Of a stretch of 64,000 bases of DNA, positions 22,543-34,610 are shown one piece after another (within the stretch, counting starts at the first letter, position 1; each line of letters begins with the position of its first letter). The translations under genes and the position numbers were made by a program. Below the pieces are notes generated by a model. That model was not told the origin of the DNA. It saw only the letters and a list, made by a program, of their open reading frames with translations, and did not search any database. The stretch is from Pyrus communis. Lineage: Eukaryota > Streptophyta > Magnoliopsida > Rosales > Rosaceae. The stretch spans positions 13,766,222 to 13,830,221 of the forward strand of contig NC_084818.1 of the NCBI RefSeq assembly GCF_963583255.1, given 5' to 3'.

Positions 22543-23522
22543 CTAGCCGTGAAACATTGGGAAGACAGGGAACCTCATAAGCCCGTCCTTACAGTGTAAA
22601 CCATCGTGTTCGCCGCAAGCGAAGTAGTAAGGCCGCCACCTTTGGAGCACAAACTCAAGGCCATCTCCACCACCTTGTGTCTAATTTCCCACCATTCTTG
22701 CTCGACTCAAGTCACAGTTCAAGAAGCTCTGAAAGTCTTGGAACAAGTACACGCTGTGAAGACGTATGGTGTCACTTGGTGGTTCATACTTGAAAACTGC
22801 AAACACCCAAAACACCATTTATCATGTAAATACTTGTTCACTTATATTCATAAAGGAAAAAGCGTTGCTCATATCAAAACAAATCAAGGAGACTTGATGA
22901 AAGTTTTCATTGTTGTAAATCGTTTGTTTGACACATTATGTTATTAAATTGTCGATATATAATTTACAATAGAAATTACATCCAAGACTTTAAACAAACT
23001 CAAATCTTTTTTGGTTTCAATAGGCTAAAGACAAGGAATCGTTTTTTTTTATACAACAATACACACACACACACTGTAAGGGGTGATGGACGAATTAGTA
23101 TTGAACTAGTAAATCACAAGATTCGAACCTAAACCTCTTACTTACAAGTGAATATCTGTACTACTAAACCGTAGTACTAAGTGGCAATGACTAGAGAAGC
23201 TAAAGAAGTGACATTTTTGCAAACAACAATTTAAGGGGGGAAATGTACAACAATTTTTTGAGTACTCACCTAGAGTATCCTTGATGTAAATTGGACCATT
23301 CTCCAAAGCCCAATCTGTGTAGTTAAATCCGAAATGCCAATTTTCCGATCCACCAACAACGATCTTGTTGGGTCCCTTGGTCCAATTGAGGTGGTACGAT
23401 CCATTGTTGAAACCCCAGCCTGTGTAATTACTATATTGCCAATGTTTGTTGGCTGTGCTAACTGCCAGCATCGAAGCAATTAGCACCATTGCTAATGTAA
23501 TTTGTGCAAAACTCGAACCCAT
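22543..23522 (-). pseudogene. Phytocyanin copy A, two exons, premature stop in exon 2
   Basis: Exon 1 is 23522-23270 (84 codons plus one base) and encodes a signal peptide (MGSSFAQITLAMVLIASMLA) and the first half of a blue-copper phytocyanin fold with WHFGFNYTDW. Exon 2 is 22796-22543, with donor GTGAGT and acceptor TTTGCAG intact. Exon 2 keeps the expected ligand region FACGEHDGLHCKDGLM, but TAG at 22683-22681 replaces the Gln seen in the intact paralogue at 52166-53002, cutting the protein before the Cys-His copper site. A TATA box lies at 23635-23629. The product would have been an extracellular copper protein. Only this single fatal lesion is seen, so inactivation may be recent. Confidence 0.85.
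23085..23180 (-). repeat. SINE-like fragment
   Basis: Read on the - strand it contains GTAAGAGGTTTAGGTTCGAA, resembling a pol III B box in a widespread plant tRNA-derived repeat. A shorter version sits at the same place in the right-hand block (52616-52680), so it predates the block duplication. Confidence 0.5.
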
Positions 23523-24183
23523 TGTTTTCTATCAAATGCAAAAACTCAAGCGATGGAGTGGTGAAATTTAGAGGATAGAGGGGAATGAAACTTGAGTTGT
23601 GGTGAATACATATTAGTAATATGGGTTCTTTTATAAGCCAATTAAGTAGTGCAAACTGGCCAAATTGACACCTTTTCAATATTGGTGGGTAAAACAAGGA
23701 AAAAAAATGTTGTAAAATTATAATGCTGCTCCTAATTAAGTTTAAGTTTCCCTAATTAAGTTAGTCTTCCACTTAATGTCTCTTTCTCCCAGTCTCTAAT
23801 AAACAATTACATGCGTAACGTGTTTGTTATGTCAAAATTAGTTTTGTATTTTCTTAATAGCCAGAGTTAATATTTGGTTTCTTTGGAGGTTCAAATTTTA
23901 ACAAGCCTTTAGACTCAAGTGTTGCAGAAGGTAAGAATCACATTAATTTGTTATGGATGTTGAGATAACTTACCTTACCACGAGAGTTAGAAGTATTATT
24001 CATTTTTTTTTCTATTTGATTTCTATGATATTCGAATTAATTTAGTGTAAATAGTGGAAAAGGAATTCAAACTTAAGCAGAAAGAGAAAATGATATTACT
24101 CTAATCAACTCAGCTAAATATAAGTTTGCTAACATGTTTTGTAAATATAAAATTGTAACAACCTCCGAAGTCTACTGAGGACC

Positions 24184-24470
24184 CTTTTTTTTTTTTTTTT
24201 TTTTTTTTTGGTGTAGCAAGGTTTTCACAACTTCATTAAACCCACAAAACAAATTTACATGAAAGAGGTCCGACCCCAATATATAACCCAACACGAAGTT
24301 GTGAGCCCAAAGAAAAATAAAAAACCGAAGAAACTAAACAACTTGCATCTGCCGCCATCTTTGTCGGAAATATCCCATCCAACGCTCCAGAAGCGGAGAA
24401 AAAGAAAAGCATCCTTCAAGTAGCGCGCGCACACAAGCCCTGTTGGTTCTCCTCCCTCTTAGCTTTCTAT
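24184..24470 (-). mobile_element. LINE 3' end (poly-A tail on the - strand)
   Basis: A run of about 24 T followed by GGTGTAGCAAGGTTTTCACA is the reverse complement of a LINE tail. No coding part remains. It sits in the flank of phytocyanin copy A, and block homology resumes near 24470. Confidence 0.6.
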
Positions 24471-24520
24471 TGGAGAGTTCTTCAAAATATTAAACACAGT
24501 TTACATTAAAAACTTCATAC

Positions 24521-24791
24521 TGTTGCAATCATATTTAGAATAGCAAAGTGATTGTGTAAATCTTAGTGTATTTAGGGATATCTGGAATATTCCCTAAAGT
24601 AGATATTATCCTATTAGATTTGTAATCCTATTAGGGTAACGATTTAACCTATCCTACATCTATAAATAAAGGCACAATGGGGTGATATAACACACACCTC
24701 ACAATTAAATCTCTCTCCTCTCTCTCTTATTGCTGTCGGCCCTCCCCCTCTCCATTCCTCTAGAATAATTCAGTAAATTAGGCTTATAACA
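24521..24791 (+). repeat. 5' LTR of Copia element 3
   Basis: 271 bp, TGTTGCAATCATATTTAG...CTTATAACA, with TATAAATAAAGGC as a likely TATA region. Confidence 0.92.
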
Positions 24792-24805
24792 CGTTGTCAG
24801 CACGC
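24792..24805 (+). other. Primer-binding site of Copia element 3
   Basis: CGTTGTCAGCACGC abuts the LTR, one base off the core of elements 1 and 2. Confidence 0.6.
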
Positions 24806-25159
24806 TCTTCCCAAAAACTAAGGAACTGAAGGATCGTAGGAGGAGGCTTTCTTCTACAAAATTTATAGGCTTTTATTTGTTTTCTGTCAATCAGGTATGC
24901 TTAAAATAAAGTAAGAAATTTGAATCGTCCACAAAGAATGAAAATATTCTCCATGATGCATGAACCCCCTATATTTATATTTTCCTGCCGATTGTATATG
25001 TTTCATATATTTGTCAATATATATATACATATATGTTTCATGCATTACACAATTATTATTTTGCTACGTGGAATTTGTGAGTCAAAGCATATAAATAAAT
25101 AGAAGCAATTTAGGGTTTTTCAAACCCTAGAAAAGTCAACAAAAAAAAAATGGGAATTT

Positions 25160-25735
25160 ATGCGGCATGGCTGCGGCTCGTCGCTGCTCCGTTGCTGGCA
25201 CTACTGCTGAGCATTGTCATTGGCTTACAGCCCAACTGCGTCGAGCACGATACCAGGATGGCGTCATTTTGACGTCTGGACCACGGCAACAACCCTCTGG
25301 TCTTTGCTGCGCCTACACGGACCCCAGGCCTCAGCCTGGTAAGGGTTATCATGGACCTGCAGTCTCTTTAGCCCAAACCAGAAACCTTTTGAGTTGTTGG
25401 CCTTTGTCCCGTGCCCTAGGCCCACTTACAGCAAGTCCATGTCGTTTGCTGGGCTTTGCTAATCCTCGGCCCAACTCACCAGCAGCTTTAGATGCAGAAG
25501 GGTTTGAATTGCCTCGGCCCAAACTCTAAAGCCAGCTTTGGCTGGATTTCAATGCCAACCCGCAAGCCAACTTTCGGTTGGGCCTGCTCCCGTACCTCGT
25601 TTTGGCCCAAACCAGCAGCTTTTGCTGGTGGGCTTTATCCTAGACTCAGCTTAATCCATATATGGGCTGCACCCGCAACCCTTCCCAAGGCCCAATAGCC
25701 TTTAGTCGTGCTGCAAGGCTTAAGGCTGGGCCACA
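25160..25735 (+). repeat. Hairpin-rich leader of Copia element 3
   Basis: Perfect short stems occur at 25262-25274 (CGTCA/TGACG), 25324-25339 (CCAGGC/GCCTGG), 25429-25451 (CAGCAA/TTGCTG), 25532-25545 (CCAGC/GCTGG), 25567-25581 (CCAAC/GTTGG) and 25611-25629 (ACCAGCA/TGCTGGT). GCCCA/TGGGC motifs recur, as in element 2. The segment is clearly GC-richer than its surroundings. Confidence 0.7.
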
Positions 25736-26375
25736 ATATTTTTTTGCCCCAATGCTAATTTTTGGTATTCCCGTGTTATAAATCATACCCCATTATTTTA
25801 ATTGGGGTACTTTGTTTTACGCTAATTAATTCTAATCTAATTATCACTTGGTTTATCACCAACTGAAGCTAATATGACCCGTATATCATTATTTTGCTTC
25901 CACAATCGACCCCGTTTAGTCTCGATCTATTAAATTAAATAAAAATGATCCGCATTCCATTAATCTGATAATTAATCCAAAATTGTTGACTTGAAGATCA
26001 CTTTTGAACATTAACGATTCAATGATTTATTTTTCTACTTTAAACTGTTGACATCCTTTCGTAGTCCAAAGCTCACACACTTGAATTCCCAAAGTAACTC
26101 AAATTCACTACACTTAAATCAGCATATTGCATTTTGTATTCTTGCAAGAGCCTCTCCTTTATGAACTAGTCATTCTTAAAACTAAATTGAACTTGTAGTT
26201 TCATATTTAGTGCTTTTGAAACCTGAAGTTTTCATTCAAAACTTACCACATGAAACTTGAAGCTTTCATGCTTAAATTAAACCTACACATGTTTATAGAA
26301 CTTGAATGTTCTACGATGTATATCTATATATTACCATATAACTAACCACGTTTTTGTTGTACCCTCTGTTTTAGG

Positions 26376-27390
26376 GACATTTCAAACTTGAACAAGCTCC
26401 ATTTCACCGCTTTGGAAGTATCTGGAAGAAACTACCTAAAGTGGATTCAAGACGTGAAGCTCCATCTTATCGTGAGGGGTATTAGAGCCACCATTGAGGA
26501 ACCTACCGACGACGACCTCGTTGATGAAGCCGAGAAAGTTACTACAATGATCTTTATTAGAAGACACATCCATGATGCACTGCAGACCGAGTACCTTGCT
26601 TAGGAGGACGCACACACCCTCTGGCTTGCTCTGGCCGATCGTTTCAATCACTAGAAAGACATTTACTTGCCTGAAGTAAGGCATGACTAGCAGTGTTTAC
26701 GCTTCTAAGACTTTAAGTATGTGAATGAATACAACTCTGAAGTTTGTAGAATCCGATCACTGTTTAAGTTCTGTAAAGTGGACTTAACTAACGAAGATCT
26801 CTTAGAGAAGACCTATTCGACCTTCAATGCCACAAATATTGTCTTGTAGCAACAATATAGGGCATATAAGTTCACCAAATTTTCGGATTTGATCTCTGGA
26901 CCAAATTTTCGGATTTGATCTCTGTTTTACTTCTCGCTAAAAAGTAGAACCAGCATTTGATGAGAAATCATCAAGCTCGACCCACTGGCTTGAACGCTCT
27001 GCCTAAAGCGCATGTGACTAATTCTAGCAGCCACAAACGACGAAAGAACAGTTGTGGCCGTGGTAATGGGCAGCAAGCCCCACCATAGACCCAAGGTCAA
27101 CAAGGCAGAGACCCACCCAAGGGAGGAAATTTGACCTAGAAACGCCAACCTTTTGCCCTTAACACCCCAAACTTCAAGAACAAGGGAAAAGCTACCGTTC
27201 AATTGGCTTTCACTGAATTGGACATGTTCTACCGCTGTGGATCAAAGGATCATTGGTCACGGATATACTGAGCTACCCCCGAGGCTATTACCAAGTATCA
27301 TTACCGTCGTGAGTCTAACTTTGCCCATGCGGAAAATCTCAAAGATACTACCACATCCATAGAGATATCAGATTTTCAGGAGGCATAAAC
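26376..27390 (+). pseudogene. gag: Copia gag of element 3, broken
   Basis: It opens in frame with NKLHFTALEVSGRNYLKW, the same opening as element 1 gag, and stays open to a TAG near 26600. Further stops follow. A duplicated segment around 26876-26924 (TTTTCGGATTTGATCTCTG twice) adds a local repeat. The zinc knuckle survives only as a decayed trace near 27220-27270 with two of its cysteines lost. It is non-functional. Confidence 0.8.
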
Positions 27391-27613
27391 TCCTATGGAG
27401 GAATAAGTTTTATTCTTCTATGTTTTTAGGGTGTTTTTACCCCCAATGGCTGAACCCACTAGGAGTGGCCGAACCCCTTCCTAATTTTTAGGTTTATGGT
27501 TTAATTTTTGGACAGTTTTTTCTAAGTTTTTGGAATAAATTGTTTGGTTTAGTTTGTTTTGAATTATGGATAATTATTTTTTTATGGATATTATTTCTCG
27601 ATTGATTAATTGA

Positions 27614-29040
27614 ATGAATGGAATTATATTTACACATGTGACCCATTCAATTAATTTATTTCTAGGTATGACTAGTGGGCAAGTTAATTGTGTGGCTGAT
27701 AGTGCTACCACACACACCATCTTACGTGAGCGACATTATTTTACTAACTTCGTACCTAAAAATGCACCTCTGACAACCTTCTCAGGCTCATCCAACCTGA
27801 TAGAAGGATACAGAAATGCTCGTATAATGTTGTCCAACGGTATTGTCTTAACCATTAAAGAGGCACTCTATTCTCCACGTTCTGGAAGAACGTTGCTAAA
27901 TTTTAGAGATACTTGAGATAATCAATATCCTGTTGAAACCATTGAAGAAAATGGTTCTGAATTTCTTTGTATCACTTCTTACGAATATAGCCAGAAGCGT
28001 ATTCACGAGAAGCTGGAACGTGGGTTGTACATCACAACCATTCGCGGCATAGAGACCCATCATGTGGCCGACCTTGTGCCTGAGTTCCAGAGCATTCTGC
28101 TGCTTTGGCATGATCGTATGGGACATCCCGAACGTGACATGATGCGCCATATCCTCAAATCATGACATGGGCATCATTTACCTCCATATGTTGAATCCCC
28201 GCCATGCAAAGCTTGTTCTTTGGGGAAGTTAAACACTCAACCCTCAATTACAAAGATTATTCACAACCCTTCTAAGTTTCTTTAGAGGATTCAAGGGATA
28301 TTTATGGATCTATCCAACCAACATGCAGACCATTTAGATACTTTATGGTGTTAGTTAATAAATTGATATGTTGGTTACATATCTGTTTATTGTTCACACA
28401 CAGCGCTGCATTTGCAAAACTCCTACCACAAATTGTTAAGCTTAGGGCTCACGACCCTGATTATCCGATCAAGTTGATTCGACTGGATAATGCTGGAGAG
28501 TTTACATCACAGACCTTTGATCATGATTGCATGTCAATTGGGAATGAAGTCGAACATCCTGTACCCTATGCTCGCACCCCAAACGGCCTGGCAAAAACTT
28601 TCATAAAGCACCTTCAATTGATAGCTTAAACTTTGGTTATGTGGACCAAACTACCGGTATCTGCTTAGGGCTATGCAATATTTCATGCAGCTATGTTGGT
28701 TCGCCTGAGGCCCACCGCTACCCAACCTCATTCACCATTACAATTGGTTACTGGATATGAGCCTGACGTCTCGCACTTACGTGTGTTTGGGTGCGTAATC
28801 TATGTGCCAATAACGCTGCCACTACGTACCAAAATGGGTCTTCAAAGAAAAATAGGAATCTATGTTGATTATGATTCGCCATCAATTATTTGCAACTTAG
28901 AGCCCTTGACCGGAGATATCTTTACTGCACGTTTTGCAGATTGTCACTTTGATGAGACAGTATTCCTATCGTTAGGGGGAGATAAGAACGCTAACGTTCC
29001 TATAGAACACCGCGAATTGTTGTGATATGCTCCCACTATG
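27614..29040 (+). pseudogene. Copia protease and integrase of element 3, broken
   Basis: The protease motif is VADSATTHTILRE (about 27691-27729). The pre-integrase HDRMGHPERDMM follows near 28105-28145. Integrase has RLDNAGEFTSQTF (about 28476-28520) and NGLAKTFIKHL, where the catalytic Glu of the usual NGLAE motif is Lys. Stops at several points, for example near 27916 and 28165, break the frame. The segment ends at the hAT-like insertion. Confidence 0.82.
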
Positions 29041-29052
29041 TCTTATTTAGAT

Positions 29053-30140
29053 TAGACCTGGCATTCGTGTCTTGTTTCTCGTGTTCGTGTCGTTTTCATG
29101 TCATACCCAATAGCTTAACGGGTTATGTCGTGTAATACATATTAAAGTAAACTAGTAATATGACCCGATTCGAAATCAACCAGTTAATATTATCAATATG
29201 ACCCGACCCGTTACCCCTTAAGAAAAATATATTTTAAATCAATAAAAATGAAAATGAAAAACATAATTTGACCCAAAAAATGTACAACATAATATTAAAT
29301 TAGTATATACATACTAAATTTTGGAGTTGACCTCTTCATGAAAGTTGTAAAGATTTTCATTACGAGTGATTACATTTTTCACACTTTTACAATAATTATT
29401 ATTAATTTTATTAATTTTGCACTCAAATAAAAAACATTGTTCATGAGATTTGGAGGGTTTTGAAATTCTAAACTACCATGTAACCATCATCTAAGCATTG
29501 AGAATGCAATTATAAACATTTATTATGCTTTCCCACCTTTCAGACTTATACATTAATGATTATGAATTTTGTTTATTTTGAACTCCCTTAAAAATACTAT
29601 TCATGAGAGTTTTTATGGTTTTAAAAACTCAAACGATCATATACCCATCCTCAAAGCGTAAAGGATGCGACTACGAGCGTTCGCATATTTTTTGCACATG
29701 TAAATTAATTATTATAATTTTTTTAATGTGTTTGGTATTTTTAAATTACTTGATATTTTTATTTTTAATATGTTTTATGATTTTTAATCTCAATATTTGC
29801 CTATAATATCCTATATAAATAAATAAACCTTAAATTTTAAAATTTAAAATTTATATAGAATAATAATTAATAAGCAATATATACATATTCATTATATCTA
29901 TTGTATTTTATAGTAAGTTTTTTTTAGTAGTTTAAAAAATTAAAATCATCAAAATAACTTTTTTCTTATCGTATCGAAATAGGTTACCAATGTGTTAGTC
30001 TTGTGTAAACTTGTTAAGGACCTGTTATTAACTGGTTATTATTGTGTGACCCGATTAGTTATCGTGTAGACCCGAAACCCGTTATTTTCGTGCCTTTGAC
30101 GTGTCGTGTTAACGGGCCTTGTAAGAAATTGCCAAGTCTG
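29053..30140. mobile_element. Non-autonomous hAT-like element nested in Copia element 3
   Basis: A 1088-bp insert has imperfect terminal inverted repeats: TAGACCTGGCA at the left, CAGACTTGGCA read inward from the right. A perfect 8-bp target duplication ATTTAGAT flanks it (29045-29052 and 30141-30148). The 8-bp duplication and short CAG-like ends suggest the hAT superfamily. Subterminal GTGTCGT/ACGACAC-like and GACCCG motifs recur at both ends. No transposase is seen; the middle is AT-rich. It would need a transposase from elsewhere. Confidence 0.85.
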
Positions 30141-32290
30141 ATTTAGATCCCCGCATTGCCTAGTCTGAAACTGAAGTGCAGCATATTGTAGATCTTCAGA
30201 GCATTGCTCAAAGCATGCCGGATGCTTTTACTAATCCTGCAAAGGTGACAATATCACATATACCCACTGCAAACACACCTGCAAAGATCGACATACATAG
30301 AGTACGTCGTAATACCACCTTGGAAGGCTGAACCGTCCCTGAGGGTAGGGCGGCCACACCTCCCAAACGACCCGATACGCTGGCTACTAGCCAATCATCT
30401 GCTCCTACCCTGAAGTGTGGCAGACCCCCTGGTTTAAAGGATTCACAATCCCGAAAGAGGTAAACAGCATAAACTAGTGACCTTAGTCTAAATCCAACCA
30501 TCGTTTACTCATATGTTCCAACACATGATGTTATTCTTGATTACAGTGATGTCTTAGATGAGACATACCGACCTTCCGAGAATTGCGAGATTTCGGTACA
30601 TTACAAAGTATAGGATAAGGTTTGGAATAATAATGAGATGATCGTCGACGATATATTTGCATACACAGTAGATACTGACATCATGCTTAGCGATGACATT
30701 AAACCACATTCCATTGATGAATGTCGATGTAGAACGGATTGGTCAAACTGGAAACAAGCAATCCATGTCGAACTCGATTCGTTTGCGAAACGTAAGGTGC
30801 TTGGGCATGTAGTTTTTATTCCACCACATATGAAGCTCGTGGTCTACAAGTGGGTTTTCATAAGGAAGCGTAATGAGAAGAATGAAATAGTGCGATACAA
30901 AGCACGCCTCGTAGCGTAAGGTTTCTCTCAATGCCCTAGGATTGATTACGAGGAGATGTATTCCCCCATAATGGATGTCATAATGTTCTGCTACCTTATC
31001 AGTTTGGTAGTTTCTGAAAAATTGAATATGCAGCTTATGGACGTGGTAATCATTTATCTCTATAGGGATCTAGATACAAAAATCTGCATGAAAGTTCCAT
31101 AAGGACTTCTATTGACTAGTTCAAATAGTTCTAGACCACGGAACACTCTCTCGATTAGATTGAGGAAATCACTCTACGTATTGAAACAATTTTGACTAGT
31201 GTGTTATAACTATCTGAGTGAATATTTAACAAGTCAGGGTTATGTGAACAATGAACTATACCTATGTCTGTTCATCAATAAGTTATATTCCAAATTTGCG
31301 ATCGTTGCAATTTATGTTGACGACATGAACCTTATCAAACTCCTGCAGAGCTTGATGAAATTGTAGTTCACTTGAATTCGAAACTTGAGATGAATGATCT
31401 TGGGAAAACTTGATATTGTCTCGACTTGGAGATTGAGCATTGTTCGGATAGAATCCTAGTACATCAATCAAACTACACCCAAAGGGTGTTGCAACATTTT
31501 AATGAGGATAAAGCAAAGTCTTCGAGTACTCCTATGGTCGGTCGGACTCTAGATGCTCAAAGAGATCCCTTTCATCTAAAGGAGGATGATGAAGAGATTT
31601 TGGAGCCTGAAGTTCCATACCTAAGTGAAATTGGTGCTTTATTGTACTTGGCTCTATGCACTAGATCCGAAATCTCCTTCGCTGTTAATCTTTTACCTAA
31701 ATACAGCAAGGCACCTACACGTAGACACTGGAATGGTGTTAAAGACATTTTTTGCTACCTCAAGGGTACAACAAATTTAGGCTTGTTCTACACCCATGAA
31801 TCCTCGAGATGAGCAGCCTTGTTGGTTATGCAGATGCTGGTTATCTGTCTGACCCACATAGGGCATGTTCTCAAATGGGCTATATCTTTATCATTAGAGA
31901 CACCGTTATATCTTGGAGGTCTACCAAGCAAACGCTAGGTGCAACTTCTTTAAACCATGTTGAGATTCTCGCCTTGCATGAAGCATCACGTGAGTGCTTT
32001 TGGTTAATAGCAGTCATGGAACATCTTCTAAGCACTAGTGGTTTTACTACCATTGTTAACCTTTCTACGACAATCTTTGAAGACAATGCAACATGTATCG
32101 AGTAGTTAAAGAATGGATACATCAAGGGAGACATACAAAGCATATAACGCCGAAGTTTTTTTATTCTCACCAGCAATAACAGCATCAGAACATTGAAGTC
32201 AAGCAAATCTGTTCCCAGGACAACCTGGCCGATCTCTTCACCAAGTCATTGCCCAAGTTTACTTTTCAGAAGCTCATCCAAGGAATCGGT
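30141..32290 (+). pseudogene. Copia reverse transcriptase and RNase H of element 3, broken
   Basis: After the hAT-like insert the linker continues, then RT starts in the open segment 30638-30919 (YKWVFIRKRNEKNEIVRYK). Later pieces carry AIYVDD-like coding near 31300-31325, ALLYLALCTRSEISFAVNLL near 31640-31700 and RNase H (ADAGYLSDPH, ALHEASREC, IFEDNATC) at 31809-32105. Stops at about 30918, 31800 and 32105 and at least one frame change separate them. Protein-level resemblance to element 1 is high. Confidence 0.82.
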
Positions 32291-32789
32291 ATGCGTAAAT
32301 TATCTAAGTTGAATTGCTTGTAGTTCTTTTATTTGGAAGTTATGCCTAACTCTGGGGGAGTATCCTCTTATTTGGAAGTTATGTCTAACTCTAGGGGAAA
32401 ATCCAGAAACATACTCACTTGATCTTAATGTACTATTTTTCTACGATTAGAAGCATTTTTTCCACTAGATTTTGTTCTATCTAACGAGGTTTTGATGAGG
32501 CACCCATCCTGGGATGATCATACTCCATTAAGTTCACTACCTTTGCCCCATATGACATTTGTTTTAGACATTATGCATACTTTTCACTTTTCTCCTTAGT
32601 CTATGGGTTTTTACCTACCCTAGGTTATACCATAGCAAGGTTTTGTGAGTTTTACTACCATTGCATACTTTCTTTAAATTTGAGACTCACATTTGCCTGT
32701 TGTGTTAACAACTTCATCAACTGTTCTACCTCAACTGCTGAAGACTTGATGCGATGTTTTGTTTGAGTATTTACACACTCAATGGGACG

Positions 32790-33060
32790 TGTTGCAGTAA
32801 TATTTAGAATAGGAATGTGATTGTCTAAATCCTAGTGTATCTAGGGATATCTTGGAATATTCTCTAAAGTAGATATTATCCAATTAGAGTTGTAATCCTA
32901 TTAAGGTAAGGATTTAACCTATCCTACTACTATAAATAAAGGCACAATAGGGTGATATAACACACACCTCACAATTAAATCTCTTTCTTCTCTCTCTTAT
33001 TGCCGTCGGCCTCCCCATCTCTATTCCTCTAGAATAGTTCAGTAAATTAAGCCTACAACA
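32790..33060 (+). repeat. 3' LTR of Copia element 3
   Basis: 271 bp, TGTTGCAGTAATATTTAG...CCTACAACA, followed by the target duplication CATAC. The preceding polypurine tract has decayed to AATGGGACG. Confidence 0.92.
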
Positions 33061-33174
33061 CATACCATAATACATTCAACCTGAATTATATTTAGGGGTA
33101 TGTAAATGCCAAAAACAACTGAGAAGAGTTCAAGGCTGAATTCAACCTTAATTAAATTTACATATTTCGACAAG

Positions 33175-33425
33175 GGAAATGTTAGGGATACCAAATTTCT
33201 AAATCAAATTTTGTAAATCAAGTATGTTTATGATTGCATTATTACTTAAATATTGATTAACGTGCTTATTTTATATTGGTGACTCATCATTTGGCTTGCA
33301 AATAAAAAATATATTATTTATTATTAAATAAATAATATAATTATTATAAATATTATATTAAATATTATAATGAATGTAAGGATAAGTCGTCTCGTTAAAC
33401 AAGTTCGAATCTTCTTAAAAAAATG
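33175..33425. repeat. Insertion of MITE-like and SINE-like sequence
   Basis: Compared with the right-hand block (about 55790-55885), this interval is extra. It opens with a segment around ATGTTAGGGATACCAAATTT that resembles one arm of a common MITE and closes with CAAGTTCGAATCTTC. No second arm is visible, so the class is uncertain. Confidence 0.4.
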
Positions 33426-33483
33426 AAGCTTTATTTACCGTAGATAAAATAACATAACAAATAAAAACTGGGCATCTAACAAG

Positions 33484-34610
33484 TATGAACAGGGGCATTA
33501 GGCAACTACTCTCACATGACTAGGTGTTTCCTTTTGGTGTTCCTCAGCACACAAGTTATCAAATGTGTTTTCACTACCCTTGACAAGGCTTCCGCATCAA
33601 ACACCACAACCACCACAACTACCGCCACTACCACCGCAACCTCCTTAGCCACCACTCTTCAGCATACTTCCACAGCCACCACCACTACCACAATCACCGC
33701 TACTACCGCAGCCACCTTAACCCTACTCTTCAGCATGCTTTCACAACCACCACCACAACCACTACCACAACCACCACTCTTCAAAATGGCTCCATAGCCA
33801 CAACTCAAATGACTACCACAGCTGCAAATTTTCACCATGTTTCCACATTCTCCACCACAACCACTGCCACATCGTATAGATACCTCACTAATTGTTACAT
33901 TTCCACACCAGCTACCTTATCCTCCAACGCAGCCACCATCTTTTTTTAGCATCATTGCATCTCATTGAGCCGTATCATTGTTCTGCTCAGCCTAGGTTAC
34001 TCTTGAAGAGGTCAAGCTGGTTGTTTTGATGCCCTTATGGGAGTCATGGCTCTCATTATTCCTCAACTACACCACCCATCTCTTTGGCATTAACAGCCAA
34101 AATGTCATATAGTTCCTTTTTCAGCATATCAGATGATATAAAAGCCAGCGTGATCCTAGGAACTAGAATCCATCCTTCCTTCACCCTTTCATTTTTTAAG
34201 TAAGATAAAGGAATTGTTTATGAAATATGACAAAGCGAGAGAACTAGGGAAGTGATCACACAGTAGTCAGTACCCAGACATATCTGGATTTTAAGTTAAG
34301 CAATGCCACTACTTTGCCATAAGGATCTTCAGCATAAAATTTAACCAAGGTTATGAAATCTTGTTCATTTATGTTTGTCTGGGTTCATTGTCTTGCTTTC
34401 TTCCGCGGAATATTTTGACATGTATCAAGAGATAAATTTAGGAAACATAATATAGTGTTGTATGCAAGCCTTTCTCTTCATTTCCTGGTTGAAGAGGCCG
34501 TCTGCGTATATATACACAAAGGGGGAAAAGGAACTAAAAATATGAATAATTATGATTATTAGGAAACATGCGAAGTGATTCGAGCAAGGATGCATACAAT
34601 CTTCTATGCA
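33484..34610 (-). pseudogene. GRDP 3' end fragment A (exons 8, 7 and edge of 6)
   Basis: Sequence matching the end of the GRDP gene (55963-57030) is present: the Gly/Cys-rich exon 8 remnant (33484-34200), the exon 7 remnant (about 34270-34421) and the intron leading to the first bases of exon 6. Many codons of the GCG repeats have changed and stops interrupt exon 7. The exon 7 acceptor AG is lost. Homology ends just inside exon 6, at the same point as fragment B. The Thr-rich frame on the + strand here is an antisense shadow. Confidence 0.82.

Larger units (their letters stand above)
24521..33060 (+). mobile_element. Copia element 3, old full-length element with nested hAT-like insert
   Basis: An 8540-bp element with 271-bp LTRs at both ends and a 5-bp target duplication CATAC (24516-24520 and 33061-33065). 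The LTRs differ at about 25 sites, roughly 9-10%. It belongs to the same broad family as element 2 (related LTRs, primer site, leader) and retains longer coding pieces. Domain order is gag-PR-INT-RT-RH. A 1088-bp element with 8-bp target duplications interrupts pol between integrase and RT. The flanks match an uninterrupted site near 55665 in the right-hand block. Confidence 0.93.

Noticed and set aside
22606..22947. 113-aa open frame on the + strand
   Set aside because: It is antisense to phytocyanin exon 2; the - strand reading gives the copper-site motif and splice sites.
25158..25698. Frames of 64-120 aa in the element 3 leader
   Set aside because: Same reason as the element 2 leader: GC-rich structured leader, no family resemblance, many frames open by chance.
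33516..33797. Thr-rich 93-aa frame on the + strand
   Set aside because: It is antisense to the decayed GRDP exon 8 copy.
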